Below, in pieces: positions 36,721-48,245 of a DNA stretch of 64,000 nucleotides. The position numbers and the translations under genes are program-made. The notes under the pieces were generated by a model, which saw nothing but the letters and a program-made list of their open reading frames with translations, was not told the origin of the DNA and did no database searches. Positions within the stretch are counted from its first letter, which is position 1. Each line of letters starts with the position of its first letter. The DNA is from Datisca glomerata (Eukaryota; Streptophyta; Magnoliopsida; Cucurbitales; Datiscaceae): NCBI GenBank assembly GCA_003255025.1, contig QANY01000261.1, positions 1,490,607-1,554,606 of the forward strand. Direction: 5' to 3'.

Positions 36721-38040
36721 CTCCATACATTTTTCTTGGTTTAAAATGTCAATGTATGGATATACGTATCTACATAACTAATAAAGATAATGTAGATTTA
36801 AAAGTCGATTTAACCTCTAGGAATTTAAATCACACTACCTACACATTAAGACACATTTTTTTGGAAGATTAGAAATATCACTACAAACATGATAAAGATA
36901 ATGGTTGAATCATATATGAGCAGTCATGTATAGTTGAACGACTGTCGTACATCGTGTTATCTTAACATCAACTTTCAATAACGAAAAACAATTGTTATTC
37001 TTTTTCTTAAAATAACGACTAAGAACTGTTATCTTATCTAAACAATAACCGTTTATCCGATTACAATTATGTTCAATGAATTTATTCTTACACAATATAA
37101 ATAGCAGTATAATTTATAAATAAAAATTATTATTATTTTGGGTGAAATTTTAACATATTTAACTAATATAAATAACCACAGCCTATCATCATCAACATTT
37201 CTCTTATTTATAATTTAATTCAAAATTTCCTCATAAGAGGGCACAAAATTACTATACTAACTTCTTATAAAACAATTTTTTCTTACAATTGTTCTATTTT
37301 TATTTACATTCTTTCATAATTTTGACTTTGATTAAGATAAAACTCCATAATGGATGGTGCTCCATTAGTTAGCTTAACCATGATTTCTTACGATTGAGTG
37401 GAAAATCACCAGGTAGTGACTTACTGATAGAAGTTCAATTAACACAGAAATGTAATGTTGTGTAATCATTACTTTTTAGAGATTATATTATTTCGTTTAC
37501 AAATTTACACCTATATGATTTATTAGAGTATGAAAATTCATCAAATAATCAATGTATAAGTCTTGATTTATTTGATTTCTAAAAATTAGTTTTATTTATC
37601 AATTAAATATATTTGATATGATGTATACGTATTTAATAATTTTAAACTCAAACGTATTCTTAAAATATTATTTCATATGTGCAACGCACATGGTTAAGAT
37701 TAGTATTGTTAAAGATGATGAATTTTGTTAAACTAGAAAAACAAGAGGAGTTACTTTTTTTTGGGAAGTGGGTAATTAATGAGGGGGATTCTTGATAATG
37801 TTATTAAGATTTGATTGATTTATTAACAAAAAAATTAAAATGAAATTTAAACTATCTCAAAAGTAAAAAGTAAATGAATATATTTATCACATAAAAAATT
37901 AAAAAATGATAAGGCAGTTAGTAGAGGATATTTTGAGGATTAAAATTACCAAAAAAAATAAAATAAAAGGTCATTAATTAACTTCAATTTTTTTAGTTCA
38001 TATACTAACTTACCGTTCTTAAAGTGGCTTATTTAGTAGG
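36721..38040. other. AT-rich intergenic, no feature recognised
   Basis: I see no gene, RNA or transposon ends here. Confidence 0.5.
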
Positions 38041-38044
38041 ATTG

Positions 38045-38480
38045 TTATAGTTTATAAGTGTGAAGGAAAATCTCACATTTAAAGCTAGCTTTTGGGGTTG
38101 AGTACTCCCAGCACTCAACGCTAGTACAAGAGCTTAGTCCAAGTTTATCCAACAAGTCTCCAGCATAATCCAGGTGAAGTGAGACATTAACCTTCTGACT
38201 CATAACACGATGTGTGGTGAATCCGAATAAAGTGAGTCGTTGGTTCTCTAGTTCACGACCCGATGTATGATGATTTGAGTGAAGTGAGTTGACGATTACC
38301 TGACTCAAGACCTAATGGTTAGTGAATCTGAGTGGAGTGAGTCAATGGTTATTCGACTCGGGACCCAGTGTGTGGCAAAGGAGATTGTTGGGGTTATCCC
38401 CCACCAGTTTATGGAAGGGACTGATCAGTTTATAAGTGTAAAGAACAATTTCACCTCTAAAGTTAGCTTTTGACTTTGAG
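38045..38480. repeat. LTR-like direct repeats around a GAGTGA-rich core
   Basis: A 45-bp motif (tttataagtgtgaagg ... aaagctagcttttgg) occurs at about 38051 and again at about 38431. Between them are degenerate units ending gagtgaagtgagt with actcgggacccagtgtgtgg. Just before the second copy, gagattgttggggttatccc resembles a copia polypurine tract plus LTR start. The whole looks like two pieces of one LTR family, but no complete LTR or target duplication was found. Confidence 0.5.
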
Positions 38481-38489
38481 GTTGAAAAT

Positions 38490-38786
38490 GTCATATTTTT
38501 CTATTAGAGCTTTCCTCATTCCTTTTGTTGAGCATAATGATACGAATCGTGCTTTAATGAGCTTGAATATGCAACGTCAAGTAGTACCACTTTATCAGTA
38601 TGAGAAATGCATTGTTGGAACTAGGTTGGAACGCCAAGTGGCTCTAGATTTAGGGGTTACCGCTATAGTCGAAGAGGAAAGATAATTTATATCTATACTG
38701 ACAAGATCATTTTATCGAGAAATGGTTATACTCAAAGCATTTCATTAGTCATGTAACGTTCTAACAAAAATACTTGTATGAATCAA
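38490..38786 (+). pseudogene. rpoB: Nuclear insert of chloroplast rpoB fragment (NUPT)
   Basis: Translation gives residues recognisable as the plastid RNA polymerase beta subunit: [40 protein letters not shown] and, after a small frameshift and stop near 38683, YTDKIIL and SNKNTCM. In plastids rpoB encodes the catalytic beta chain of the bacterial-type polymerase. Here only about 100 codons are present, with substitutions (for instance QYEKC where a Ser/Arg-rich stretch is usual), an indel and no start, so this is a decayed nuclear transfer of plastid DNA. It lies between LTR-like repeats and a Harbinger-like element. Confidence 0.85.
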
Positions 38787-38810
38787 ACACCCTACACCAC
38801 TCAACAGTTA

Positions 38811-40288
38811 AGGACCGTTTGGTACAGGTTAAATAAGAATACTGAGAAAGTTAAGTTGATGAATAAGTTTAGATGATAAAGTTAGATGACAAGATTTTAG
38901 GACAACCATGTTTGATAATAAATGGTTTAAGTTAAAAAATTAGTAGGAAAGTGAGATTACATTGTTTGATATATATTGAAGTCGGTAAAGTTGTTAGAAA
39001 AAATTATTGAAAAAGTTGTATAAAGAATTTAAATTACACACTTATAAATTAAGTATTTTAATTTTTTTATTATTTTAACTACACACTTATTTTTTTACTT
39101 ACTACACCAAAAGATAAATAATTTTTTACTTACAATGTATAAATATTTTTTTGAGAAAAATATATATTTAGCCACTATATTCTATAACAAGTTTTTATGT
39201 GGTTAATATAATTAAAAAAATCTCAATTTCATCATCACCGTTCACACATTTTTTTCGTGTAGTCATTCTATCAGGCAACATTAATATTTTTTATATGTTT
39301 GTTGATGTGACACATGTATAATAAATCTCCACGCCAACCAACGTTAAAAATACTAACGGATGACCACATTGAAAAAATTTTGTAAATGTTATGATAAAAT
39401 TGTACTTTTTAACTATAATATTTATATTAAAACTTGATATAAACTATAATAGTCAAATATGTGTTTTTTTTAAAAAAATACAAATGAACTAAATAGTAGA
39501 TTATTCAAAATTTACAAGCGAAAATGTATATAATCATTTTCTCCAATATCACCTAATTAATTTTTGTATTTGACAAGAAAACACTTGAAACTTCTTCTTA
39601 ATTAACTATTAATTTTGAAATTTTTTTTAAAATTACAAATGTTCGTTTTAATCATTTAAACTTTATATTATATTATATAAAGAATTCATGAATCCTTAAG
39701 TTTTTCAGCATAATATTTTATATCATTATTTCAATTAACAACATATCTTAACCTCTTTGGACTAGCCCTATGACTAGTTTGTAGGACGAACCTTTTGAAA
39801 AAGGATCGGACGAGACAAGAATCTCAGTCCGTTTAAAAAACTAAAGTCTCAATCATGACCCAAACGAATTCGAGACGGGAAAAATCTCAAATTCAGGATC
39901 AGAACGGGTTTGATCCCGTCGGGACCAAAACGGGGTCAGTCAAAATTCTAGGATCAATATTTTTTATGACCTTTAGATAAAACTTTTGTCTTGAAAAAAA
40001 TAAAATACTCAAATCAAAGTAGGTGAGAATGCAAATAAATAATAATATTTTATTAGAATTTGGGAAAGTAAAAGATATTTTAGAAAATATGTAGATGTGT
40101 TAGTAGGATGAGAAAGTTATGTGGTAAAATAGATTTTTATGAAAAAATAATAGATAAAATGAGATTGTTAGTTAATCACGTCAAATAACTTTATCATGTT
40201 AAATAAAAATACTTAAAATAAACATGAAAAAATATTAAAAAATACGTTTACCACTAGATGGACTTGTAGTTGCAATCCAAACGGCCCC
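38811..40288. mobile_element. PIF/Harbinger-like non-autonomous element
   Basis: The left terminus AGGACCGTTTGG and the reverse complement of the right terminus (GGGGCCGTTTGG) agree at 10 of 12 bases. TTA lies on both sides (38808-38810 and 40289-40291), the typical duplication of this superfamily. The 1.48-kb interior is AT-rich with aagttag and taaagtta subterminal words and no transposase. A GC-richer block at about 39775-39960 may be a nested insertion. It ends roughly 100-200 bp upstream of the probable transcribed leader of the OTU gene, so it could influence that promoter. Confidence 0.65.
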
Positions 40289-40399
40289 TTAGTCTTTCCT
40301 CCTAATATTTTTTCATAATAAAAAAGACAAATGACATTCTTCAATTTCTACCGTTCGAGTGGGATTGTGTTAAAATTCAAGTTTTCAAAAAAGGGGTTA

Positions 40400-41361
40400 T
40401 GTGTCTCTACAAAAGTGGTTATTCTAAGGACTATTTTTCTTAAAAAGCCTTTTTCTTTCCTTCTGGGTTTGGGTTTGGTTAAACAGGGGGCAACTTTCTG
40501 AGTTCTTTGCAGGGTTAAGTGAATAAGGAGCCGCAGCCGACTTTGATAGACCAAGAACTCCAACGGGTCCCGGAGAAGGAAAAGACACACTTCAGGTTCC
40601 TAGAGATTGTTAAATTATATTGATTTACTGGAAAGTTAAATACTTTTCTGGGTTTTGTTTTACTTCCGAATCCATAATCCAACCTTATGATCACTCACTA
40701 AACAAATTTTATTGGATTTGGGTTCCAAAACCCAGAAAAAATGCCACCATTTCTTTCAAATTGGTGATAATGAGGCGTTTTTCATCCCCAGTCAAATAGT
40801 TTGCTTTACTGGCATTTTATTTGTCTCTTTATTATCTGAAATATTGTCGAATGAGCGATGTATCCATGAAATTTAGTTATAGCATTATACTGACGAAAAA
40901 GGACTTGCCTTGAATTTCTCAGAGAATGTGTGGTTTATCAAATGAACTTTTTTGGGTCAGTAGTTTTAAATTTTGTTTCTATGATAAACAATTATAGGAG
41001 TGGAAATTTTCATTATAGAGAGTGTTGCTAATGAATTGCACTCTTTTAAGGAAAAGTTTATGTTCTAGAAAATTTGAGTACATACTCTTATCACACTCTT
41101 ATCATGTGATTGGTTCATTCATGTGGTCCTCCATAAAATTACATTAGCACCATGCGAAACATTCGATCATATGTAGAGGGACTACGTACTTAGATACATG
41201 GTACCGTCTTTATATTTCCATTGGCAGTGTAGATATCTGGAACTCCGACATAGATGAAGCTTCTTGAATGTCATACAAAACTTTTCCTGCCATGTTGTAT
41301 TAATATGTAACTGCAGTGGATCCATTTTAGCCTGAGAATATTCTTCTACTTATTATGTCCA
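40400..41361 (+). other. Probable 5' UTR exon and leader intron of the OTU gene
   Basis: A GC-richer island at about 40440-40600 lies upstream of the coding start. A plausible donor, cttcag|gttcct, is at about 40591-40592, and an acceptor, tatgtccag, ends at about 41362, ten bases before the ATG. Leader introns are common in plant genes, but transcription here is inferred, not shown. The minus-strand open frame at 40348-40590 is regarded as a shadow. Confidence 0.4.
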
Positions 41362-41371
41362 GGTAGTTGAA

Positions 41372-42698
41372 ATGGAGGAGTCCCAACAGATAGATGACAA
41401 ACCATCTGAAATAGCATCTGATGAAGCGAATCAAAAGAAACATGAAACTCGTGATGAAATGCTCGCTCGGCACAGGTAAATAGTTTACCTCGCTTTCGTT
41501 GTTTGGAACAATGGTGCATTTCTGGCTGCTGAATGAAAGAAAATCAGAAGAATACTTTGTTTGAAACCGCATCAAGTCCAAAATAGTTGCTATTTGATAT
41601 GAGATGCATTATGCATCAATATACGATAGTACATATTCTACTTACTAGTTCAATATGTTTATTGATTATCGTTAGAACTAAAGAATAATAATGATAAAAT
41701 ATTGTCTAAATTATTATTCTTTACCTTTCATATTCAAGTCTTCTTCCTCTTGTTGATTGTTTGTTATGTGTTCTAAATTATAGATTTTCATATGGGAATG
41801 AAATGGCTGACTAAATTTGTGCAGGAAAGAGATATCACAGCTGCAAAACAAAGAAACTGAACTGAAGAAGGCGGCAGCTAAAGGTAGCAAGGCGGAACAA
41901 AAGGCCAAGAAAAAGCAAGTGGAGGAAGAAATCACTCGACTCTCTACTAAGCTTAAAGAAAAACACATTGAAGAACTTGCTTCATTAGGCTATAGTAAAA
42001 CTACCGTAAACGAAAGGAGCAATCTCGATACTTTGGTGAAAGCCATAGCTGGGGTTTCTGTTAGTTCAGAAACCGATCATTCAAAGACTAGCAAGGGCAC
42101 AAAGAGACGAGAGAAAAGAGCTCAGAAAGAAGCAGCAAGAGAGAGAAGGATCGAGGAGGAGCAGAGTAACATAGTGAGTGATAGAAAGATTGAAAATGAG
42201 AAATTGGGGAAAAAACTCGAACCACTTGGCTTGACCGTAAACGAAATAAAGCCAGACGGACACTGCCTCTACCGAGCTGTAGAGGATCAGCTCTCCCTCC
42301 TTTCCGGAGGCTCATCGTCACCTTATAGTTTCCAAGATCTTCGGGAAATGGTGGCTGCTTACATGAGAGACCATTCGTCTGATTTTCTCCCATTTTTCCT
42401 GTCCGAGAGCACAACAGAAGGCGATTTGGATGGCTGTTCACTGGTGGAGAGATTTGAAAATTACTGCAAGGAAGTGGAGTCAACTGCAGCATGGGGAGGA
42501 CAACTAGAGCTCGGGGCGTTAACTCACTGCCTTAAGAAACATATCATGATATATTCAGGGTCCTTCCCGGATGTTGAAATGGGGAAGGAATACGAGTCTA
42601 ATGGTGGGAATGGTTCATCTAATTCAAGCATTGTGCTATCATACCATAAGCATGCATTTGGGCTTGGGGAGCACTACAACTCTGTGGTCCCTATTTGA
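41372..42698 (+). CDS. OTU-domain deubiquitinase (OTU5/OTUD6-like), two exons
   Basis: The CDS joins 41372-41475 and 41825-42698, encoding 325 residues. The intron has a gtaaat donor and a gtgcag acceptor and splits an Arg codon (residue 35). Residues 1-145 are charged and coiled-coil-like ([34 protein letters not shown]), as in the OTUD6 subfamily. The C-terminal OTU protease domain has Asp179-Gly-His-Cys182 ([11 protein letters not shown]) and His318 (GEHYNSVV), forming the Asp/Cys/His catalytic set. Such enzymes cleave isopeptide bonds of ubiquitin chains in the cytosol or nucleus; Arabidopsis OTU5 is the likely counterpart (family knowledge). The ATG was chosen because it follows a good acceptor and gives an in-frame Glu/Asp-rich N-terminus. 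Length and catalytic residues look complete, so the gene is probably functional. Confidence 0.9.
41476..41824 (+). other. Intron of the OTU gene
   Basis: GT at 41476-41477 and AG at 41823-41824 bound a 349-bp AT-rich intron of phase 2. Joining the exons restores HRKEIS in frame. Confidence 0.85.
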
Positions 42699-42867
42699 TT
42701 CAACAGCCACTACAGAGTAAGACCTTAAGAGCTAGAAGTATTAATCTCGTATTTCAAGTCTTGAGATTAACAGAAATTAACATTTGTTTTGGTTGTGAGC
42801 TATTAATATATACATTTGGAATAATCGTTGTTCTTTTCCTCCCAAGAAGCAACCCGGGGCTGTCTAC

Positions 42868-42904
42868 CCCCCCCCCCCCCCNNNNNNNNNCCCCCCCCCC
42901 CCCC
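42868..42904. other. Assembly gap bounded by poly(C)
   Basis: A run of about 15 C, nine N and about 14 C lies roughly 170 bp downstream of the OTU stop codon, probably in the 3' UTR or just beyond. The true length and content of the run are unknown. Open frames spanning it are artefacts. Confidence 0.95.
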
Positions 42905-43484
42905 TCTCCTCTGAATAGCTTGAAATTATAAGAGGTGGGCAGTAGTGATTTAGTTGCCATTTTTATTTGATAATTGAGATTAGTAGCACAACTGGAGTAA
43001 TGTTTCCTTCATGAGCCCTTTGCATTTACTTAGATGTTTGATACACAATGTTATTCTTTAAATCTGCTAAATGATATGTGAGTAAAACATTAATAATAGT
43101 TGTGAAGTGACAATTTTTTAGTCACAGTACTGTTGATCATATTGTGTTCGTGTGTCATGGACATTCGGAATTTTTCTGATGAAACTTGTTTTTAGGTAGA
43201 GATTAGAGGGGGTAAGAGGGACACTTTTGATCATCAAATCAATCTTAGTATCCAGATTTGGAGAATAATCAAGATAGCAGAACTAGATAATAGTTCAGAT
43301 AATTATGCCTTGCGTCTCTAGTGAATAAGCAGAAATGTGAAGAGCCATATTCTATTAAAAAATCATAAAAACATGACTCATATTCTACATTGTCATATCC
43401 TCTGAGAGAATTTTCTCGATTTGGGCATCTTAAAAAGCAGAAAAGGCTGAATCATACAAATTGCATTCTTAACTTTTTCAGCAT
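42905..43484. other. Intergenic, no feature recognised
   Basis: This is AT-rich DNA downstream of the OTU gene. No gene is seen. Confidence 0.5.
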
Positions 43485-43766
43485 TCACACTCTCAGAGAT
43501 GGAGATATAGATAGAAGCAAAAGACAAAAGATAGACCAAGTTAACAATATATCAACTCGAGTGAAATTGAGAACCTCTGTATACATAATCCATGTCTTGT
43601 CTGTGATGCCGAGAACTGCCTGCGCATTCATATATTCTCCTTTATCTGCAAAAAGAAAAGTCGATATTCCTCCGTAACTCACTTTACGACGTACGATCAT
43701 TATGCCCACATGCCCATTATCTTCACCTTTATTTTTATCCCATTTAAGTTCTGCAAATTGCAGCAT
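43485..43766 (-). CDS. Unrecognised open frame, possible gene remnant
   Basis: The minus-strand frame encodes 93 residues with balanced composition, unlike the AT-driven frames nearby. It starts MLQFAELKWDKNKGEDNG, has GGISTFLFADKGEYMNAQ in the middle, and ends with a hydrophobic segment, ILLTWSIFCLLLLSI. I do not recognise the family. Two internal tttgcag-like sequences could be splice acceptors, so it could be the terminal exons of a larger or broken minus-strand gene. No promoter or partner exon was identified. It may equally be chance. Confidence 0.25.
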   Translation of the reverse strand: MLQFAELKWDKNKGEDNGHVGIMIVRRKVSYGGISTFLFADKGEYMNAQAVLGITDKTWIMYTEVLNFTRVDILLTWSIFCLLLLSISPSLRV

Positions 43767-45180
43767 GCTTTACAGTGTGGGAATTTTCCAGGCTGCAGAT
43801 ATATCATGACGAATGACACCCAAGAAAAAAAAACGCAAGATTTTGTTTAAAAATGCGAAATTTCGACTCGCAACACAAAAAGGTAAAGGAGATGGATGAT
43901 CTCATTGATTCAAATTGGTGAGAAGAAAATATTAGAAAGAAGAAAAGTGGTAATAGAATGAATTGTCCTGTTGTTGGGAAATTAAACTTCTCTAGAACCG
44001 TACTTCAAATATTTGGAGGAATGTTTTTGGTTAGCTTCATAGCATTCAAATCATATCAACGTGTAATGGAATTTGAACTGACATGATGAAGATGATGCAG
44101 TAATCTGTAAAAAAACAAATTTAACTTCTAGTTAGGACTTAATTGGTTGACTTCTTTTGAATTTAAAATATAATCCATGTTTTACACGTTCTAATGAATA
44201 ATTGAGCATTATTTCCCAATTAGTGCAATTTGAAGAATAGCTAAAAGCGCATGATATGATACTCTCTTTTTTTGCTTCTTATAGTACTTTGATGTGAACT
44301 CTCAAGCTAATTGTGGCAAATCATCTTTAATTAGCATCCTTAAGCTTTTCTTTTTCCAAATAATTTTGATGAGCTTTCGGTTTTGTTTTTTTTAATTAAA
44401 CTAATAATTGTTTTAGCATAAAGAGATAATATACCATTAGGGATAAACCAAATTTCTGTCTCCACATGAAGAAGTTTCTCAAATACAAAGGGAGAGAAAG
44501 AGAGAACTCGAAAAATTCTCATTAATTATCATAAAAAAATTTCAACACGTTGCATGAAGATTATATCTTATCAAATGATAGACATAACAGTATTAAGCAC
44601 CACTGATCTTACTCATTGTAGCCTACAACTGGACATTGAAAACTTGTTATAAACAAGCAAAATATTACACATAATATTTTATATGAAAAGAAATATATAG
44701 ACTTCAACTGAAAAGAAATATATAGACTTCAACTGAAAAAGGGTGTTCTACTTTGTGACAAAATATGTTGAAGGTTAGAGTAGTCAATTTTAACTTACAC
44801 CAGATGTCGGATGGTGTTCCTTGTTGTAAAAGAAAATAATAAGTGAATAATGAACATCTATCCGTAAATCAAATAATTATAAAATCTAATTGGAATTTAT
44901 ATTTATTCCAACCTAATCTAACTATCAGCAATCAATCATATAAACTTTAACATTGCCAAAAATGTAGGTTGGATACAAAAAGCATAATCTATATTAGAAT
45001 TTATACTTGCAAAATGCCTATGTGGTCATAATCAAGTAATGCAAAAAGGGTGAAGAATAATTAAAAAAAAAGACAATCTTTTTAAACATTTTTATTCCCT
45101 CTCAGCCAATTCTCACTCCACACATGCAGAGAAAAAAAGTTGTAACGAAGCAATTGAAATGCCCCTTTTCACTAAACCAG
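43767..45180. other. AT-rich intergenic with a 25-bp tandem duplication
   Basis: No gene is seen. A perfect 25-bp unit (gaaaagaaatatatagactt plus caact) is repeated in tandem at 44685-44709 and 44710-44734. Confidence 0.6.
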
Positions 45181-45183
45181 CAA

Positions 45184-45191
45184 CTATAAAT
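45184..45191 (+). promoter_or_regulatory. TATA box of the first glutaredoxin gene
   Basis: CTATAAAT lies 120 bp upstream of the chosen ATG. A transcription start about 30 bp further on would leave a 5' UTR of roughly 90 bases, and it argues for the start at 45311. Confidence 0.6.
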
Positions 45192-45310
45192 GTACCTGAA
45201 ACGTGTTCTAATACATCACAACCCAAAAAACCCAGTTAAGATATATTCACTTGACAATCTCTTGGTACCCTTTTTTTAAGGTTAAATATCTCAGTCTCAA
45301 TCAAAAGAAA

Positions 45311-45619
45311 ATGGACACAGTGACAGAGTTGGTGGCTGAGAACCCAGTTGTGATCTTCAGCAAGAGCTCATGTTGCATTAGCCACTCCATCAAATCACTC
45401 ATCTCTGGATTTGGGGCCAACCCTATTGTCTATGAGCTTGATGAAATCCCGAACGGACAACAAATCGAAAGGGCGCTGCTTCAGATCGGACGTAGGCCAA
45501 CTGTCCCGTCCGTTTTCATCGGACAGCAGTTTGTGGGTGGTGCTAATGAAGTCATGAGCCTCCATCTTAGAAACAGGCTTGTCCCATTGCTTAAGAAGGC
45601 TAATGCCATATGGGTTTGA
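45311..45619 (+). CDS. CC-type (class III) glutaredoxin, ROXY-like
   Basis: An intronless gene encodes 102 residues, the normal size for land-plant CC-type glutaredoxins. The active site Cys21-Cys22-Ile-Ser follows FSKSS; the substrate-side TVP motif is at 64-66 and Gly-Gly at 76-77 (FVGGANEV). The C-terminus ends NAIWV, a variant of the ALWL-type tail that in this class contacts TGA bZIP transcription factors (family knowledge). These small cytosolic/nuclear thiol proteins modulate TGA factors in flower development, nitrate signalling or stress. An in-frame ATG upstream (45251) would add 20 residues absent from relatives and sits between TATA and the preferred start, so it was rejected. A second homologue lies 15 kb downstream on the same strand. 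Confidence 0.92.
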   Translation: MDTVTELVAENPVVIFSKSSCCISHSIKSLISGFGANPIVYELDEIPNGQQIERALLQIGRRPTVPSVFIGQQFVGGANEVMSLHLRNRLVPLLKKANAIWV

Positions 45620-47857
45620 TCAAAATTTTGCCCTAAAAAAATAGTATAATCCGATCGAGCTTTAAGTCGTTACGGCTTAAGATATATATCAATGAGTTGT
45701 GTTTAGCCGTTCTCTTCTTGAAATCCTTGTTTCTGCCTCCTTTTTTAGTTTGGCAAGATTTTATACTTAACTTTGAATCTGTTTTTTTTTCCACCAAGTT
45801 CAAGAGGACATGTTTTGTACTAATTATATTAAGTGTTACTTCTCAGCTATCTTGAATACTAAAAATTTTCCATAATTCAATTGTGTATCGGATGCGTTCT
45901 TGATCGAAGGCAGATTAATGACATGATCGGAAAATTACTATCTGGGTTTTGTTTAATCAAGTTATTAATAAGCTAGAAATCAAGCTGGAGATATTTTTTT
46001 TTCATAGCTAAACTTCATTTTTAATATTTTGATGAGATGAATGCAGTTTTCTGATACTGTTGAAGATTCAACCATTATCTACACTCTAAAACAAAACTAG
46101 CAATTGATACAAATTTCCCTAAGTAGCCAATATTTGTCATTTCGTGCAATAATTTCAAGTTTTTGGTGCGCTCTATGACATGACAATTGATATCAGAGCG
46201 GATCAACAATTAACCTTATTATTATAAGAGACGATGATATTCTTTTTAAAGACAAGCTAAATTAGTTTGATACATTACTTCATCCTTATGATTAAACACA
46301 CAATATGATTTGTTTTTCTTTTGAGAAATTATAAATGATAGACCGTCTAAGTTTTAGACTAAATTTTAACTAATCAAGTGATGTGTCAATCATTTATAGG
46401 TTGATGATTTATCATTGTCAAAATGACAGATAAAATATTGGTGAAATAACCTATGAATGAATTTCTGATTGGCAAATAACTTGGACAATTGAAATTTTGA
46501 CAAGATCTTAATCACTGTAGAATTGTTCATTTTTTATGATAAAAAAGTGCAGCATATTTAGATGTTGAAAATCTAAACACTAACATTTTTATCAAAATAA
46601 GAGATGTGACTATTTATTTGATATTAAGTTCGATAGCAGAATTCTTAGGATGTTTTCTCGACTGATATCAGAAGCATATCATTGCTCTTCTAAAGTTTGG
46701 TTTGAGTTTACTTCCCAAATTATTACAGACTTGGTTCGGGTTAATATATTTGTGTGTTTCCTTTATAACATATGTGACAACTGTATTCTTAAACAACTCT
46801 CATGTACACATGCTTTTTGTTTTCTATTTTCTAGAAAGTACTAAGAGAAGAATGACCGATAACCATAGAAAGAACTTAGGGTAAAAAGCAATTTCAGGCT
46901 TTTAAAATCCCAATTTGGATCTGTTAGTCTAATTTTTCTAATTAAATTCTCGAATAATATTACATGTAACAATATGGTCTTTCTATTACACCTCAAATTT
47001 TGATTTTCAGTGACCTATACAACGTATAAATATAAAGTGTCGTGCTTAGTACCACATAGAGTGATTTGAGAGTAATTTGAGAGGAGTCTTGTGTCTTGTG
47101 AGTGATTCAAAGAGACTCATCTGAATTGATCCATAATCTATATACTAATAATAGACATGTGCGATAGAATTTTTTATACTAAATTATAAAAATATAGATT
47201 CAGCAGCAAAAAAAGTTTGAAAAGTTTGGGCTTAACTAATGAAATAATTATTGGATGACTAGGAAAAAAGACCAACCTGGAAAAATCAAAATAAATTTAG
47301 AGGACCAAGTCTACTAAAAGAAGTAAAAAAGAGAGGAAGAGAATTAAAAGTGGTCAAATCCTCTGTTTGAAGAAGCACATAGAGAAGGGAAAACCCAAAC
47401 AAAATCTTTATAAAAACTGCGGCCATGGAACCTATGAAAAATATAAGTAATGCAATATGATGAAAAGTCCAGTCATATTTGATTCTCTCTCTCTAATAAA
47501 CTGAAATCTGTGGACTGAGTAGTGCCATAGTCATAGAGCTAGGGAGAAAGAGGAAGAATGCTAATATTCTGTATTTTTTTAGTAGTAAAATGAGAATATA
47601 AAAGGCAAGAAAACAGAGTATAGGGGTTATGGTAGGAAGCTCCTAAAACAGAGTATATGGGCACCATGAGGCTAGAATGTGCATATCAATCATAGCCTTG
47701 GGGGTTTACACAAATGGAATTTACTTTTACTCCAATCTCACTTATGGATTCCAATTTCTATGTCGGTCGATTTAGTAGTAGTTAAATGGGCCAGCACAAT
47801 CATCTCTTAGATTTGGATCTTTTGAATTATCATATTTGATTTAAATAGAATTTAAAA
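45620..47857. other. Intergenic, with one possible LTR relic
   Basis: No gene is seen. At about 46176-46200, caattgatatcagagcggatc resembles the junction of a copia LTR end with an initiator-Met tRNA primer site on the plus strand, but no LTR partner or gag is recognisable around it. Open frames at 46650-46884 are AT-driven. Confidence 0.45.
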
Positions 47858-48245
47858 AATTATTTACGGTTTTTGTTTATTTTAAATTTATGCTACTTTT
47901 TATATTCAATGACTTAGATCCACGAAAATAAATATAAGGGGTTCTGATTCTGAAAATTCAAGCACATTCTTTATCTGTTAGAACATTTTTGAACTTGTTA
48001 AATAACAATTTAACTCTCTTTTTCCTACTTATTTTTCACAAAAATATATTTTTCTAAATCTTCTACGGAATTTCCAAAGTCCTCACAAATCACTTTTGCA
48101 AATATGCTTTACGGAAAATATTAAAATATTGGAGGCATATTTTCCATTATTGATATCAGAATGTTCAACAAACACATTTAAGGGTTCAGCGAATGTTTTC
48201 AGGGGATTCGTCAAATGTGGTGGGATTCAATAAATGTTGTACAAA
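47858..48245. repeat. 390-bp duplicated flank, left copy
   Basis: It matches the right copy at 55484-55840 in the same orientation: atgacttagatccacgaaa, aatttaactctctttttcct and aaatcttctacggaatttc occur in both. The right end decays into ttcagcgaatgtt and ttcgtcaaatgtggtggg units, similar in style to the minisatellite at 5.3-6.4 kb. The two copies now bracket 7.2 kb of copia DNA. Confidence 0.8.

Noticed and set aside
42081..42492. Minus-strand frames of 60 and 134 codons
   Set aside because: They are antisense shadows of the OTU coding exon.
42695..42960. Frames crossing the N gap
   Set aside because: They depend on poly(C) and undetermined bases and cannot be trusted.
45251..45310. Upstream in-frame start that would extend the first glutaredoxin by 20 residues
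   Set aside because: The extension has no counterpart in the paralogue or the family, and the 45311 ATG gives the standard 102-residue protein.
46176..46200. Copia primer-site-like sequence gatatcagagcgg
   Set aside because: It is not called as a separate element because no LTR, gag or second end could be identified around it.
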